Of a stretch of 64,000 nt of DNA, positions 35,521 through 46,690 are shown piece after piece; positions within the stretch are counted from its first letter, which is position 1; every line of letters begins with the position of its first letter. The notes beneath the pieces are model-generated. The model ran no database searches and was not told the DNA's origin. It saw only the letters and a list, made by a program, of their open reading frames with translations. A program made the position numbers and the translations under genes. Source of the stretch: Aquila chrysaetos chrysaetos (Eukaryota; Chordata; Aves; Accipitriformes; Accipitridae); the NCBI RefSeq assembly GCF_900496995.4, contig NC_044030.1, forward strand, positions 186,001-250,000, read 5' to 3'.

Positions 35521-38500
35521 TGTTTTCCTCTAGCAGTGAAGAGGCAAGTTAAGTATTTAAATATCTACTGAGCACACTTTCTATTCAAAGGTTAATTATC
35601 TTTTTAAGCGTGTAATCAAAATGCCAGGGAGAAAATGCTTCCTTACTAATTTCTATTAAATCAATCTTACATTAAAAAAATCCATAGTTCTCCTAAAAGT
35701 CTTCTGAAAATACCAAAGCAAGCTGTAAAATTGAAAGTCAGAGAGGTAAGTGCATATAAAAGTACACCTCCAGTGACCTGTGGTTTAGTGCCTTCCCCAG
35801 GTAGAAGTGGCATCTGAATATTTAATAGCTCTCAATTGTTGTGTTTTTTTGATGAATCTATGTAATGGCTGTTGAATTCATGTGTACTTGCCCACGGCAG
35901 GGAGTTCTATAGCTTTACTGCGTTATGTGAAGGAGTGTTTCTTTGATTCTGACCCTGCTGGTTTCATTTCATAGGCCTTAGTCCATGGACATGCAGAACA
36001 GTTGTTTTCCAGTCAGGATTTTGTAGATGGTTCTTCATTGCTTGCCCTTAGAACTTTCCTGGCTCTGACTATTTGTATTTATAGTAAAACTACTTGCAGC
36101 TAAACAATTTGGTATATTTTCTTTTCGCTTGTGGTCATTTGTTTGATTATAAAGCTAAGCTGTTATCTTTCCTGCTGCTCTCCAAAAGGCTGCTGGACTC
36201 AGTGTCTGCTGTTTGTACCACTGATGTCCCACTGACTAGTTCTGATTCAGCGGAAGATTTCATCTAACATTCCCTGGGTTCCCAGGATGTGAACTGGAGC
36301 TGGCTGTGAGCCTCCTGAAGGCTGCAGAGACTGGCTACTGAAACCACTTGCTATTCAGTTGGGAGCATCACTGTCCATCATCTGAATAGGCATTCACACA
36401 CCATGTGATGGGATGCCACCCATCAGATGCTGGAGATGTTGGGTCATTTGGTAGGGGAATGATGGGGATGTGCAGCCCACGGGTGGTTCAGGGGAGTCCT
36501 TACGGCTAGCTGTTGCTGAAAGGCGAGGTATCACTGAAGCAGGAGGGGAAGACAGACTGAATGTGCGTATCCAGAAATACGCCACTCATATATTTTGGTG
36601 TCGACTTAGATGCATTGCATGTATTTAGTAACCTGAAGTAGCTGGTATGTCACCGAACGTGGTATGTGGGTAGTATGCAGTATATACAACTGAAATCGAG
36701 TTTTATAATTTTCAGTTGATCTTGTATGAGATCTCAACTTCACTGTGGGGTCTGTGTTTGTTCATTCTGGTTCAAGGACTTTAGCCCTTACGGTGTAGTA
36801 AAAGTTAAATACCAAGCCAAATTAATGTTACTTGAAGCAAAACTGGGGTTTGTCTTGTTCGAGGTGCACGAAGGATGCAATCACTTTTGGTGACTGTAAG
36901 CAAGGACTCTCTCTGAATTCTGAAATCCCAAATCATTGCTCAAAACAATGACTCTTGCCTGTTTTCTGTAGTTCAAATACATATTGCTGCCTGGGCAGAA
37001 ATACCTTGGACCATCGCTGTAACCCATCTTCCTTTCTGGAGTCCAGCTCAATCTTTTTACTGATGTGAGACCCTGTCCTCATGTTGTTTGGTGTTTTCCA
37101 CCTCCAGTCTTCTCTGGGCATTGGTTTGAATGCGTTATTACATACCCTGCTGAAGTACACCACCTGCTGGGATTGGCTTGATAAAGGCAATGCATGAGCT
37201 CTCAAGTATTTTTTATCTTCTACAGTGCGTTTCGTAAAATGACCTAAAGCAGTGCACAGATTGGGAACTGTTTGGGTGCTTGTGAACAGCTTGCTTCTGA
37301 CAACCCTCGAAGCTGGAGCAGTCTCTGCTGGGCCCTGTGCTTTCTGAAAAAAAGGTACAAGTGGAACGATTTTGTTCTTGTTTGCAGGTGGGGCACAACA
37401 AAGTGCTCCCATGTTAGCTGCCTTTGTAGGTGGTGGTACTAACAGTTCAGCACTGCTGCATTTTGGAAAGTCACTATAGTTAATACCAAGGTGTCATCTA
37501 GTTCTGGTCCGCAGGGAAAGGAGATCCTTTGCCTCTCCTGGTGCGGTAGGTGCCTGGCATTTTCCAGGGTGTCTGCCAGTGAGCTGTAGTGTTTTACACT
37601 GTGCAGATTAGCCCTGCATATAGTCGTAGAACTGTGAAATGGTTCCTTGGAGCTGTCACTCTTGACTGGGGAGTAAAGTGAAAAGAAGGTCGACAAACAT
37701 CCAGGCCCCCCAAGAGCACGCTGATGCTATAGTGATGCTACTCTAAATGGAGCGAGAGTTTCTTTGTTGCTCTGGCAACTGTTGCCCCCCTGCCCCCATC
37801 TCCTCCCCCTCTCTCCAAATGCCCCCTAGATCCTGTGTTTTAGTCCCGTGAAGCTAAGGATAGAGCATTAGCTCTGGCATAACACTTGGCCCATCTCAGA
37901 GGCGAGCAAAAGAAGATAAATGAAGAATTGTTTGGCAATCCCCTCTCAACTTTCCAGAGATGCCTGGCTGGAGGGGAACTTCCCTTACAGAGGAGATTGT
38001 CCCTGCACGGTGCTTTCTGGGACAAAGCAGGGCATGAGTTTAACCAGGTGTGCCTGAGCAGAAAAGGCAACACAGCGATGTAGCAGCACTGCTCACAAAG
38101 CAGCCTTGGCCTCTGCCACATTCCAGACACTTCCTGCTGGGACCTGTGGCTCTTGTCACAGGCTCCCTGTCTTCCTTTTGTCCCACTGCCTGAGGTCAGT
38201 GAGTTTCAGGGTCTGCTCCTTTGTTCCTCCCTCCTCCTCCAACCACCAGGAAGCATCTCCTCACTTCTCCTTGTGTTATACTTCTCTTGGAGAAAACATG
38301 TAGGAATAAAAACCATGCAATTCCAAAGTTTGTCTTGTTTAACATTTTTTTGTTTGAAAATGTCATCTTATTTTTACTGTCAAATACACATTCTTAGTGA
38401 AAGATAAATAAAATCACCTATCATCTGTATTCCTATTTCTTATTTAAAAAAGGGGCAAAATCAAATTCTTCTGTTTTATTACATAACTTCATTTATAGAG

Positions 38501-41500
38501 ATAAGGAGGACTGTGACACAGTGCTCAATTAAATCTCATTACGGTGCTTATTTCAGGCATTCAGGAATTGTAGCCTTAGTGCTGCCAAATTAGGGGATTT
38601 TTGAATGCTGTCAATAAGCCTGGACCCTCACCATTGCTGGAAGGCATGAAGTGTAATTTATTTATTTCTTCTTTTTAAAATACACAGGAACCAATTACGG
38701 TTGGAGGCAACAGATTTTTTGCCAGCAGAATTTTTGGCTTTTCAGCATTTAGGTAAAACTGTGGTTCTTTGCCATCCTGTATCCTTTGGAGAGGGGCAAG
38801 ATTCTTTGTCCACGGACTAGGTGGTAAAATCTTTCTCCAGCAAAGACCTGCAAAGTGTATGTCATGTGCCTTAGAGAAGGAGGAGGTGGGTGAATGCCAG
38901 CTGCCTCTCGGCTGGAGAACAGCAGCTGCTCTTAGATTAGCTCCAACCTGGCAGCTGAGGCAGGCAGGGGCTGTTTACTGAGATTTTTTGTGACCTAATG
39001 GTTTTAGTCTTTGTGCTTTTATGTTAGTTTGCCACCTCTTCTGGCATGAATTCAGATCTCTTTGCCTACTGTACTACCATTTCCTTTTCTTTTATGTCGC
39101 ACAATGTTAGTCCAAGTGCAGCAAAAGCCGCAGATTTGAGCAGGTCCATTTGTTTGTCCAGGTTGCCCCTAAGGGATTTCCTAAGCCTGGGAATCAGAAA
39201 ACGGTAGCTGTTCATCACACACTAGTGTCCATAGTAGCCTCAAGACAGGCTAAAAACTGAGAGCATCTGCATCTAGGGCCTCCCTACCCTGTAGCTGTCT
39301 GTAGTCTCCCTGACAATGCAGAACTTTGTTATTTAATGACAAAAAGTGTTATAGAACATAATTACTCTGCCCATCCCTTCCATAACTCTTGGAGACACTG
39401 GCAAGTTTGACTGATGAGACTACTATTTTAAGTCCAACATGGTTTATAGCTGTGGGCCTAATAGAAAAGGCAGGCGTAGGTTTGTACCCTCGCTGGATGG
39501 AGAACCCACCACGTGTTCAGCTCGTGCTTGTTCTGCTCTGCCAGTGGATGGTACGACTGGGAAACCTCGCTCAGCCCCAGGCCCAGCCTGAGCTTCCTCT
39601 GGGATCTGGGGGGATTTGGTCTGATGGGGTGTGGAGTGGGAGCAAGCAGGGTTATTGTGCAGGGAGTGAGGGCACACAGAGCATGTGTTAACTTCATTTC
39701 CTTCATCTCATGCTGCTTGCAGAATGGCTCCTGAACTAATTAAAAAAAAGTGTATTCTTTATAAAAGAGAATCAAGAACCCTTCCACTTTCCCTTGACAT
39801 GTTAATGGTGATAATCCAAGGCTGGGGAACATTGCAGATGTACTTTCCTAGTTTAAGCTGAGCTGCTGCCGGAAGCCCACAGATCTTTATAATTCTACAG
39901 CTGCCTGCTTACGTATGTGTAAGCGTGTAAATCCATCAGTGATCTTCTGTGTATTGTTTGGCTTTTTGACCTTTACCAGCATGGTTTTACAGCAGTGTGT
40001 GTCTTGAAGATGGTAGTCCCCAGTCTGCCCTGCCTCCCTTACTGCCTTCTGCCTTGCAGCGAACGAGAGCACAGAGCTTTGAGCTGCTGCAGGCTGAGGG
40101 AGCTTTTGTGGCCGCGTGCCACTGTTCCTCCATGCCTGCGATCTCAGGAGTTGCTCTTTGCATATGTGAGGTTTTGCTTTTTCTGCTGATCCTTCCAAGT
40201 AAATAGTTAATCTCTGTCCATCCAGGTGAACAAAATTCCAAAGCAATTAACAATCTACATCAACAGCTGTACCCATTTTCCTCTGAATGAATGGGTATTC
40301 TTGGCAGCTGCTGTCTCTGGCCTGAGCATACCTTCTGAGCAAAGTCATTGCATAAAGTGAGACACCTGCAAAGAGTTTGAAATACAAACATTATTTCTGA
40401 GCAAACTTTACTGGTCAAATGTGACTATGGGAAGCTTTGTATGCAACTTACTCATGTAGCTTGTGATGGTGCACATATGCAAATGCAGCATATGGTTTGT
40501 TCACAACATGTGTGCATTTGAGGACAGAATTTCTAAATCGGCAGACTCATATTTGATCCCTCTTCAAAAGTATAATTCTTTCTGTGTGACCTTTTATTTT
40601 AGCTGCTTTACAGTCTTCGTGCATCACATGATACTGTGGTACTGCTATTGAAAAATAAACGTGAACACAAAAATGTGTGTATGTCCTATACATGCAACCT
40701 TTCTGTTCCCCAAATCTTATACTTTTTGATTTGTCATGAGAAAAAATAGATATATCGCCAAAAGTCACCTATTTAGTCTTTAGGTGAGTCTACTAAAGAT
40801 TTTACTTACATTATGTTAATGGAAATTTAAGAAGAAAACACCCCTGAGTTTGTCTAGTTGTCTTGTTGAGTAGTGCACCATTTTGTCAAAAGCTTCCTAT
40901 AACTTCCTTATGGACCAAGAAGGTTTATAAGGAATAGCAAGTAGAGAGATGGCTCTTATAGTTGGCAAACTTTTCTATCTTACTACCATTTTATTTATTT
41001 TGTGAGAAAAACAGAAGACTTTCAGTACATCCCAGCTGATAAACTATAGTGAATAAGAAAACTGTATTGCACTTCTGATAGCTAAAGGTGGCAGCTTGAG
41101 ATAAGAGCTGACCACTTGTTCCAGTGCAGAAGTGTCTCCCTTCTTTTCCATTAACTCTTTTCTGTGTTTCTATGTTGAAAGCAGATACTCGAATGACAGT
41201 TCTGCACAGTAGCTGAGAAGCTGTGCAGAAAGTCATTTGCAGAAGGTGAAGCTGGATTAAATGAGATGAGAATTAAAGTTCAGACTTTTCAGTGGGAGGT
41301 TATCTAATAACGTGAGCAATTTATCAAAGGTTGCAGTAGATTATTCACAGTTAGATTTTTTTTAAAAACCAGGATTAAATGTTCTACTAAAGAGTGTGTT
41401 TGAGTTTGGACAGAAGTTAACAGAGGTGAAATGACCTGTGTTATTCAGTTTGCAGCAGAGCTGCCTGTGACATGTCTGATGCTGAGGTGGCTGTTACACT

Positions 41501-41718
41501 AGGTCAGCTCCATGGCAGAACCTGTATTTTCTTCCACATCCTGCTCTGCAAGATTGCCAGCTTTGATACAGTACCAATGTGGCAGTGGTAAATTAAGATC
41601 AGTTATTGTTCATCTGTCTTTCAGCTGTCATCTTTCATTTTTAAACCTGGTTTCGCTTTGATCTGACCAGGACTTCAGCCGTTTTTAATATTATAGTTTC
41701 TTCTGTTTTGTTTTATAG
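35521..41718 (+). other. ZBTB5: ZBTB5 intron 1, distal part
   Basis: AT-rich intronic DNA leading to the acceptor TTTTATAG at 41711-41718. A stretch near 35,890-36,050 (AGGGAGTTCTATAGCTTTACT, GTGAAGGAGTGTTTCTTTGA) weakly resembles an ancient L3/CR1-type LINE remnant. No exon or RNA gene is recognised. Confidence 0.45.
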
Positions 41719-41722
41719 GATC

Positions 41723-43747
41723 ATGGATTTTCCAGGACACTTTGAGCAAATCTTTCAGCAGCTAAACTACCAGAGGCTTCATGGCCAGCTTTGTGACTGT
41801 GTCATTGTGGTGGGAAACAGGCATTTCAAAGCCCATCGCTCTGTTTTGGCAGCATGTAGCACACATTTCCGAGCTCTATTTACTGTAGCGGAAGGAGATC
41901 AGACTATGAATATGATTCAGCTGGACAGCGAAGTGGTGACAGCAGAAGCTTTTGCTGCTCTGATAGACATGATGTATACTTCCACACTAATGCTTGGGGA
42001 GAGCAATGTTATGGATGTCTTGCTGGCTGCTTCTCACTTGCATTTGAACTCTGTTGTTAAAGCCTGCAAACACTACCTTACTACCAGGACGCTGCCGATG
42101 TCTCCACCGAGTGATAGAGTTCAAGAGCAAAATGCACGCATGCAGAGGTCTTTCATGCTCCAGCAGCTTGGACTGAGCATCGTGAGCTCTGCCTTAAATT
42201 CCACTCAGAACACAGAGGAACAACCAAATACTATGAGCTCCTCGATGAGAAGTAACATCGAGCAGCGCACTACTTTTCCTATCCGTCGTCTCCACAAACG
42301 TAAACAGTCTTCTGAAGATCGGGCCAGACAGCGCATCAGGCCTACCATGGATGAGTCTGTTTCTGATGTGGCTGCAGAGAGCGGGCAGTCAGTAGTTCAT
42401 TCACGGGAAGATTTCTTCTCGCCAGATTCACTGAAGATTGTGGACAACTCTAAGGCCGATGCTGTTGCTGATAACCAGGAGGATAATACTATTATGTTTG
42501 ATCAGTCTTTCAGTGCTCAGGAAGATGCTCAAGTGCCCAGCCAGTCTGACAACAGCGGAGGAAACATTTCACAAATGTCCATGGCATCCCAGGCAACGCA
42601 GGTGGAAACCAGCTTTGACCAGGATGCTGCTTCTGAGAAGAACAACTTCCCATGTGAGAATCCAGAGGTCAGTCTGAATGAAAAAGAGCACATGAGGGTG
42701 GTGGTGAAGTCTGAACCCTTGAGTTCTCCAGAGCCTCAAGACGAGGTGAGCGATGTCACTTCCCAAGCGGAGGGCAGCGAGTCTGTTGAAGTGGAAGGAG
42801 GAGTAGTGAGTGCAGAGAAGATAGAACTGAGTCCCGAGAGCAGTGATCGGAGCTTTTCTGACCCACAGTCTAGTACTGATAGGGTGGGAGACATCCATAT
42901 TATGGAGGTGTCAAATAACCTGGAACACAAATCTGCTTTCAGTATCTCAAATTTTCTAAATAAAAGCAGAGGTGGTGGTTTCGGTGCTAGTCAAAACAGT
43001 GATGACAACATTCCAAATACCACCAGTGACTGCAGGATGGACAGTGATGCTTCTTATCTCATGAGTCCAGAGTCGGGGCCAGCTGGTGGCCATTCATCTG
43101 CCACCGTCTCTCATGTTGAGAATCCGTTTAGTGAGCCTGCAGATTCTCATTTTGTTAGACCAATGCAGGACGTGATGGGTCTCCCCTGCGTACAGACTTC
43201 TGGGTACCGGGCAGCGGAACAGTTTGGCATGGATTTTCCACGGTCGGGCTTGGGCTTGCACTCCCTGTCAAGGGCAATGATGAGCTCAGTCAGAGGTGGA
43301 GCTAGCAGCTTTCCTGGCTACCGCCGCATAGCTCCCAAAATGCCTGTGGTGACCTCTGTCAGGAGCTCCCAGCTGCAAGATAACTCATCCAGTTCCCAGC
43401 TGATCATGAACGGGACCACTTCTTTTGAAAACGGGCATCCATCACAACCTGGTCCACCACAGCTGACAAGGGCATCTGCAGATGTCCTTTCAAAATGCAA
43501 GAAGGCCTTATCTGAGCACAACGTCTTGGTTGTAGAAGGCGCACGCAAGTATGCCTGCAAGATCTGCTGCAAGACGTTTTTGACCTTGACAGACTGCAAG
43601 AAACACATCCGTGTCCACACGGGAGAAAAGCCTTACGCCTGCCTGAAGTGTGGCAAGCGGTTCAGCCAGTCCAGCCACCTGTATAAACACTCCAAGACAA
43701 CCTGCCTGCGGTGGCAGAGCAGCAATCTGCCTAGCACTTTGCTTTAA
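41723..43747 (+). CDS. ZBTB5: ZBTB5, BTB/POZ zinc-finger transcriptional repressor
   Basis: Nuclear BTB zinc-finger protein; the family member ZBTB5 is reported to repress CDKN1A. The whole protein is in one exon whose acceptor ends at 41718. The ATG at 41723 has A at -3 and G at +4 and begins MDFPGHFEQIFQQLNY, exactly where the family starts; the frame extends five codons upstream only through the intron. Length is 674 residues (human 677). Residues about 1-125 are the BTB domain (LCDCVIVVGNRHFKAHRSVL). Residues 188-208 are a basic stretch likely to be a nuclear signal. VK329SE fits the SUMO consensus. A long acidic, Ser-rich linker follows. At the C-terminus finger 1 is C2H2 (C612, C615, H628, H632), linker TGEKPYA, and finger 2 ends H656...C661, a C2HC form. 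Stop TAA. It is transcribed away from POLR1E and towards GRHPR. Confidence 0.97.
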   Translation: MDFPGHFEQIFQQLNYQRLHGQLCDCVIVVGNRHFKAHRSVLAACSTHFRALFTVAEGDQTMNMIQLDSEVVTAEAFAALIDMMYTSTLMLGESNVMDVLLAASHLHLNSVVKACKHYLTTRTLPMSPPSDRVQEQNARMQRSFMLQQLGLSIVSSALNSTQNTEEQPNTMSSSMRSNIEQRTTFPIRRLHKRKQSSEDRARQRIRPTMDESVSDVAAESGQSVVHSREDFFSPDSLKIVDNSKADAVADNQEDNTIMFDQSFSAQEDAQVPSQSDNSGGNISQMSMASQATQVETSFDQDAASEKNNFPCENPEVSLNEKEHMRVVVKSEPLSSPEPQDEVSDVTSQAEGSESVEVEGGVVSAEKIELSPESSDRSFSDPQSSTDRVGDIHIMEVSNNLEHKSAFSISNFLNKSRGGGFGASQNSDDNIPNTTSDCRMDSDASYLMSPESGPAGGHSSATVSHVENPFSEPADSHFVRPMQDVMGLPCVQTSGYRAAEQFGMDFPRSGLGLHSLSRAMMSSVRGGASSFPGYRRIAPKMPVVTSVRSSQLQDNSSSSQLIMNGTTSFENGHPSQPGPPQLTRASADVLSKCKKALSEHNVLVVEGARKYACKICCKTFLTLTDCKKHIRVHTGEKPYACLKCGKRFSQSSHLYKHSKTTCLRWQSSNLPSTLL

Positions 43748-46690
43748 CCTTCTCCACCCGGCACCTGAAGGAGAATGCCAGTGCAGATGTCTAGCTCCCT
43801 GAAGCACCACAGGAGCATGAACACTATTTTCTTCAAGGCTGCAGGCTCAGAGGCTGCTCTTGTTGGTCTGTGAACACTTACGTGTGATGGTGCCACACAC
43901 ACAAAAGTCTTGGTTCTGTCAATTGGGGATATTACTGTACCTACCTCACAGGGGTGTTGTGAGGCTTAAACAGCTGTAAGCGAAGAAGTTGGAGATCCTC
44001 AGAAGTCGCATTGTAGCTGTGTGAAGTGTTACTATGATGTACGTTCAGGCCTTGGGCTGATGGGGATACAATCCCTAAAACTAAGCAGTTCCTTTGCAGG
44101 GCAGAGGGGTGAGAGCGTAGTTATCTCATGAAGTAGCACGTTTCAAAAATGAGAAACTGAAGTGCAAATTTCCTCTTTTTTTTTTTTTCTAAAGTATTTT
44201 GTAAAAGTGAAAGCATTTAAATAAATGACCTGTAAAACAAGTTGCTGCATTATGTATGGACAGTAATGCAAGAGCTGTTTACTGTAACTAACGCAGACTG
44301 CGTGTCTTTAAAAGAGAAAAACAACTTTGGGTGCACCTGTCTGACATAATCGTTTAAAATATGCTAATTATAAAAATAGTTTTAGGGTTATGAATGTATG
44401 TTTGGCTGTTTTGTAGTAAAGGACACTGTGTGATGAAGGTGCTTAAGTTAAATCTGAGACAAGTAACTTTTGGACTGCCAGATGTATATATACTTTGAAT
44501 ACAGCAAGATCTGGATGTTTGACTGATTTTTTTCTGTAGAAACTTGTATTAAGTGATAAGTGAAGTACTGTTTCTTGTTCGTGCTATTCTTAGCAGTATT
44601 TTAACCAATTTGTATCTCCTACGTTGAAATTCTATATACACAGAAGTCTGAAAAGAGCTTGTCTTTGTCTGCTTTGGTTTTTTGAAAGAGAGAGAGAATT
44701 TGTGATGGCTTTTTTTACTGCATAAGGTAGTCTCTTGCTGTTTCCAGATGCTGATAGTCAATCTGATCCCCATTGTTGCATAAGCATATTGTCCTTTTCT
44801 GACACTCTTATCTTCAGGCTTTAATTTCCTCCTCTGTTCACCTTACTTACTTTCCTTCACAACTATGGATTGTTCCTCAGATCAAACCAGTCAGGAATGA
44901 TCCTCATTTGCCATATTTATTTATGTCTCTCTATAAAATGTAGTTGTCAAATCCAGTCCTTCCACTTAAAGTAGTGTCATAAATGTACTTTTCCACATAA
45001 ATTTAAAAAATCTAGCATAAATTTAATTTTTAAAAATAGCACTGTACACTTTGTATAGCAGAAATTCAGTGATAGTTATTCTCCAAGTGAATCATGTAAA
45101 TCTTGTTTTAATTTCCTTTTCTTTGATACCATTGTAACTAATACAGTCTGCAGTCTCTTTTTCTTTGTTAAAGATGCACATGAACTAACTACTGGTGTTC
45201 AGCATATTAGGTTTCTAAATAAAATTTTGGAGCACTTCTGCTGATAAATGTTGCTCTGCCGTGTAGGAGCTGGGTCAGGGCTACAGCATGTCCATTCTGC
45301 TCAGGAGAGACAGAGGATTTGCATTTCCTGCTATCTAAGTCACAGAGCAACAGCTTTCCGTTAATATAAAAAAAGTTTGCAAACCTTCCCCTCTTATTTT
45401 ATTCTGTATAGCAAATGTATCCTGTGTGATGATATTCAGAAGTTTTTACGGAGTTTGTGCTACCAAACAGTTAGCCTTCTTAAACATCTTGGACTTACAT
45501 TCTAATAAACTGAAAATTAAAATACTAATCCACAGACCTGTAGGTCATTTAGCAGGATGAACTATCAAAACTGTTGAAGCACAGAAACCAAACAGTCATT
45601 GTCAGACCAAAGGAAACATGGAAATCTTTCTGTACTTGGCTTTATGTGAAACAGTAGTCTGCTAATGAAGAAACATGTCTTCATCTCTAATTACACTGCT
45701 TCACATTAAAAAAAAAAAAAAAAAAAAAAAAAGCCAAATGTCTGTCAACGTGTCATTTGCACCTTGAGTATCCAAGGTAAATAGGAACGTGGAAACATAG
45801 TGAATGATTGGATTAATTCCTTTAAAATGTTAAGATTTTGTTATAGGATTTATTTAATGATCATATTTCCGGCTCTTGATTTTATAAGCATTAAGGAAAT
45901 ATGTTGCATTTTTTAAAGCAGTAGGATATGCCATTTTTGTTTGATAATAATTTTGATATCAGGGGACTAACAGCATTGAGCTATATACTAAACAATCTCA
46001 CTGAAACATCAATAAAATGCAGTATTTTGTACTTTAATATTTTCTTGTGTTGCCTTATTAGTAATGTCCTGGTTGTTTCATCTTCCTTGCATTTCTAGTG
46101 TTTTTAAAATAGGGGTTTTTTTACATTTTCCATCTGTTTCCTATAGCACATCTGAATTCCTTGAATTCTTATGACGCATAAGAATAAAGCATCTATGTGA
46201 GGAGATCAGAGTAATTAAGAACTAATATGAGCAGATAAACATATTTAACTGTACTTTTGATCTGTTTTTATAAAAATTTTAATGTCATTGTGACATATCA
46301 ATCCTTGTGCAGGAGGACTTCTGTCTTCTTTGTTTAAGAAAAAAATTGGAGCATTTTTGGAAGTAGCAAATTTAAATTTAATTATCATTGGCATTTGGTG
46401 CACCTGGAGGAGCACACTGCAAACACAGGAGCCTGTGGTCAGCTTGTTGTTTTCCTAGTCTTCCAGTATGAAGCAATATCTCAGAATGGTATATCCACTT
46501 AGCTATCCCCTACTGTAAAATGAGAGTATCTCATCTCAAAGCCTGGTAACATTGTCAAAAAACTTGTCACCCTGACTTTTGTTCAAAATTTAACTTCACA
46601 AATGCTACAGTGAGATCTCATGTGAAGATGTCAGTGTGTTAATATTATGAAACATCTGAAAATAAACCCTACATTTTTGTGCTGCTGTGT
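43748..46690 (+). other. ZBTB5: ZBTB5 3' UTR (inferred) with several poly(A) signals
   Basis: Long AT-rich tail after the stop codon without introns or repeats I can name. AATAAA hexamers occur at 44220-44225, 45218-45223, 46011-46016, 46183-46188 and 46661-46666. The last is followed by a GT-rich stretch and may be the distal end. Alternative lengths are therefore likely. A 25-base A run lies at 45708-45732. The true 3' end cannot be set from sequence alone. Confidence 0.6.
46661..46666 (+). promoter_or_regulatory. ZBTB5: Candidate distal poly(A) signal, ZBTB5
   Basis: AATAAA with a T/GT-rich element starting about 10 bases downstream (TTTTTGTGCTGCTGTGTCTG), the usual layout for cleavage. 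It is a candidate among five hexamers. Confidence 0.4.
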
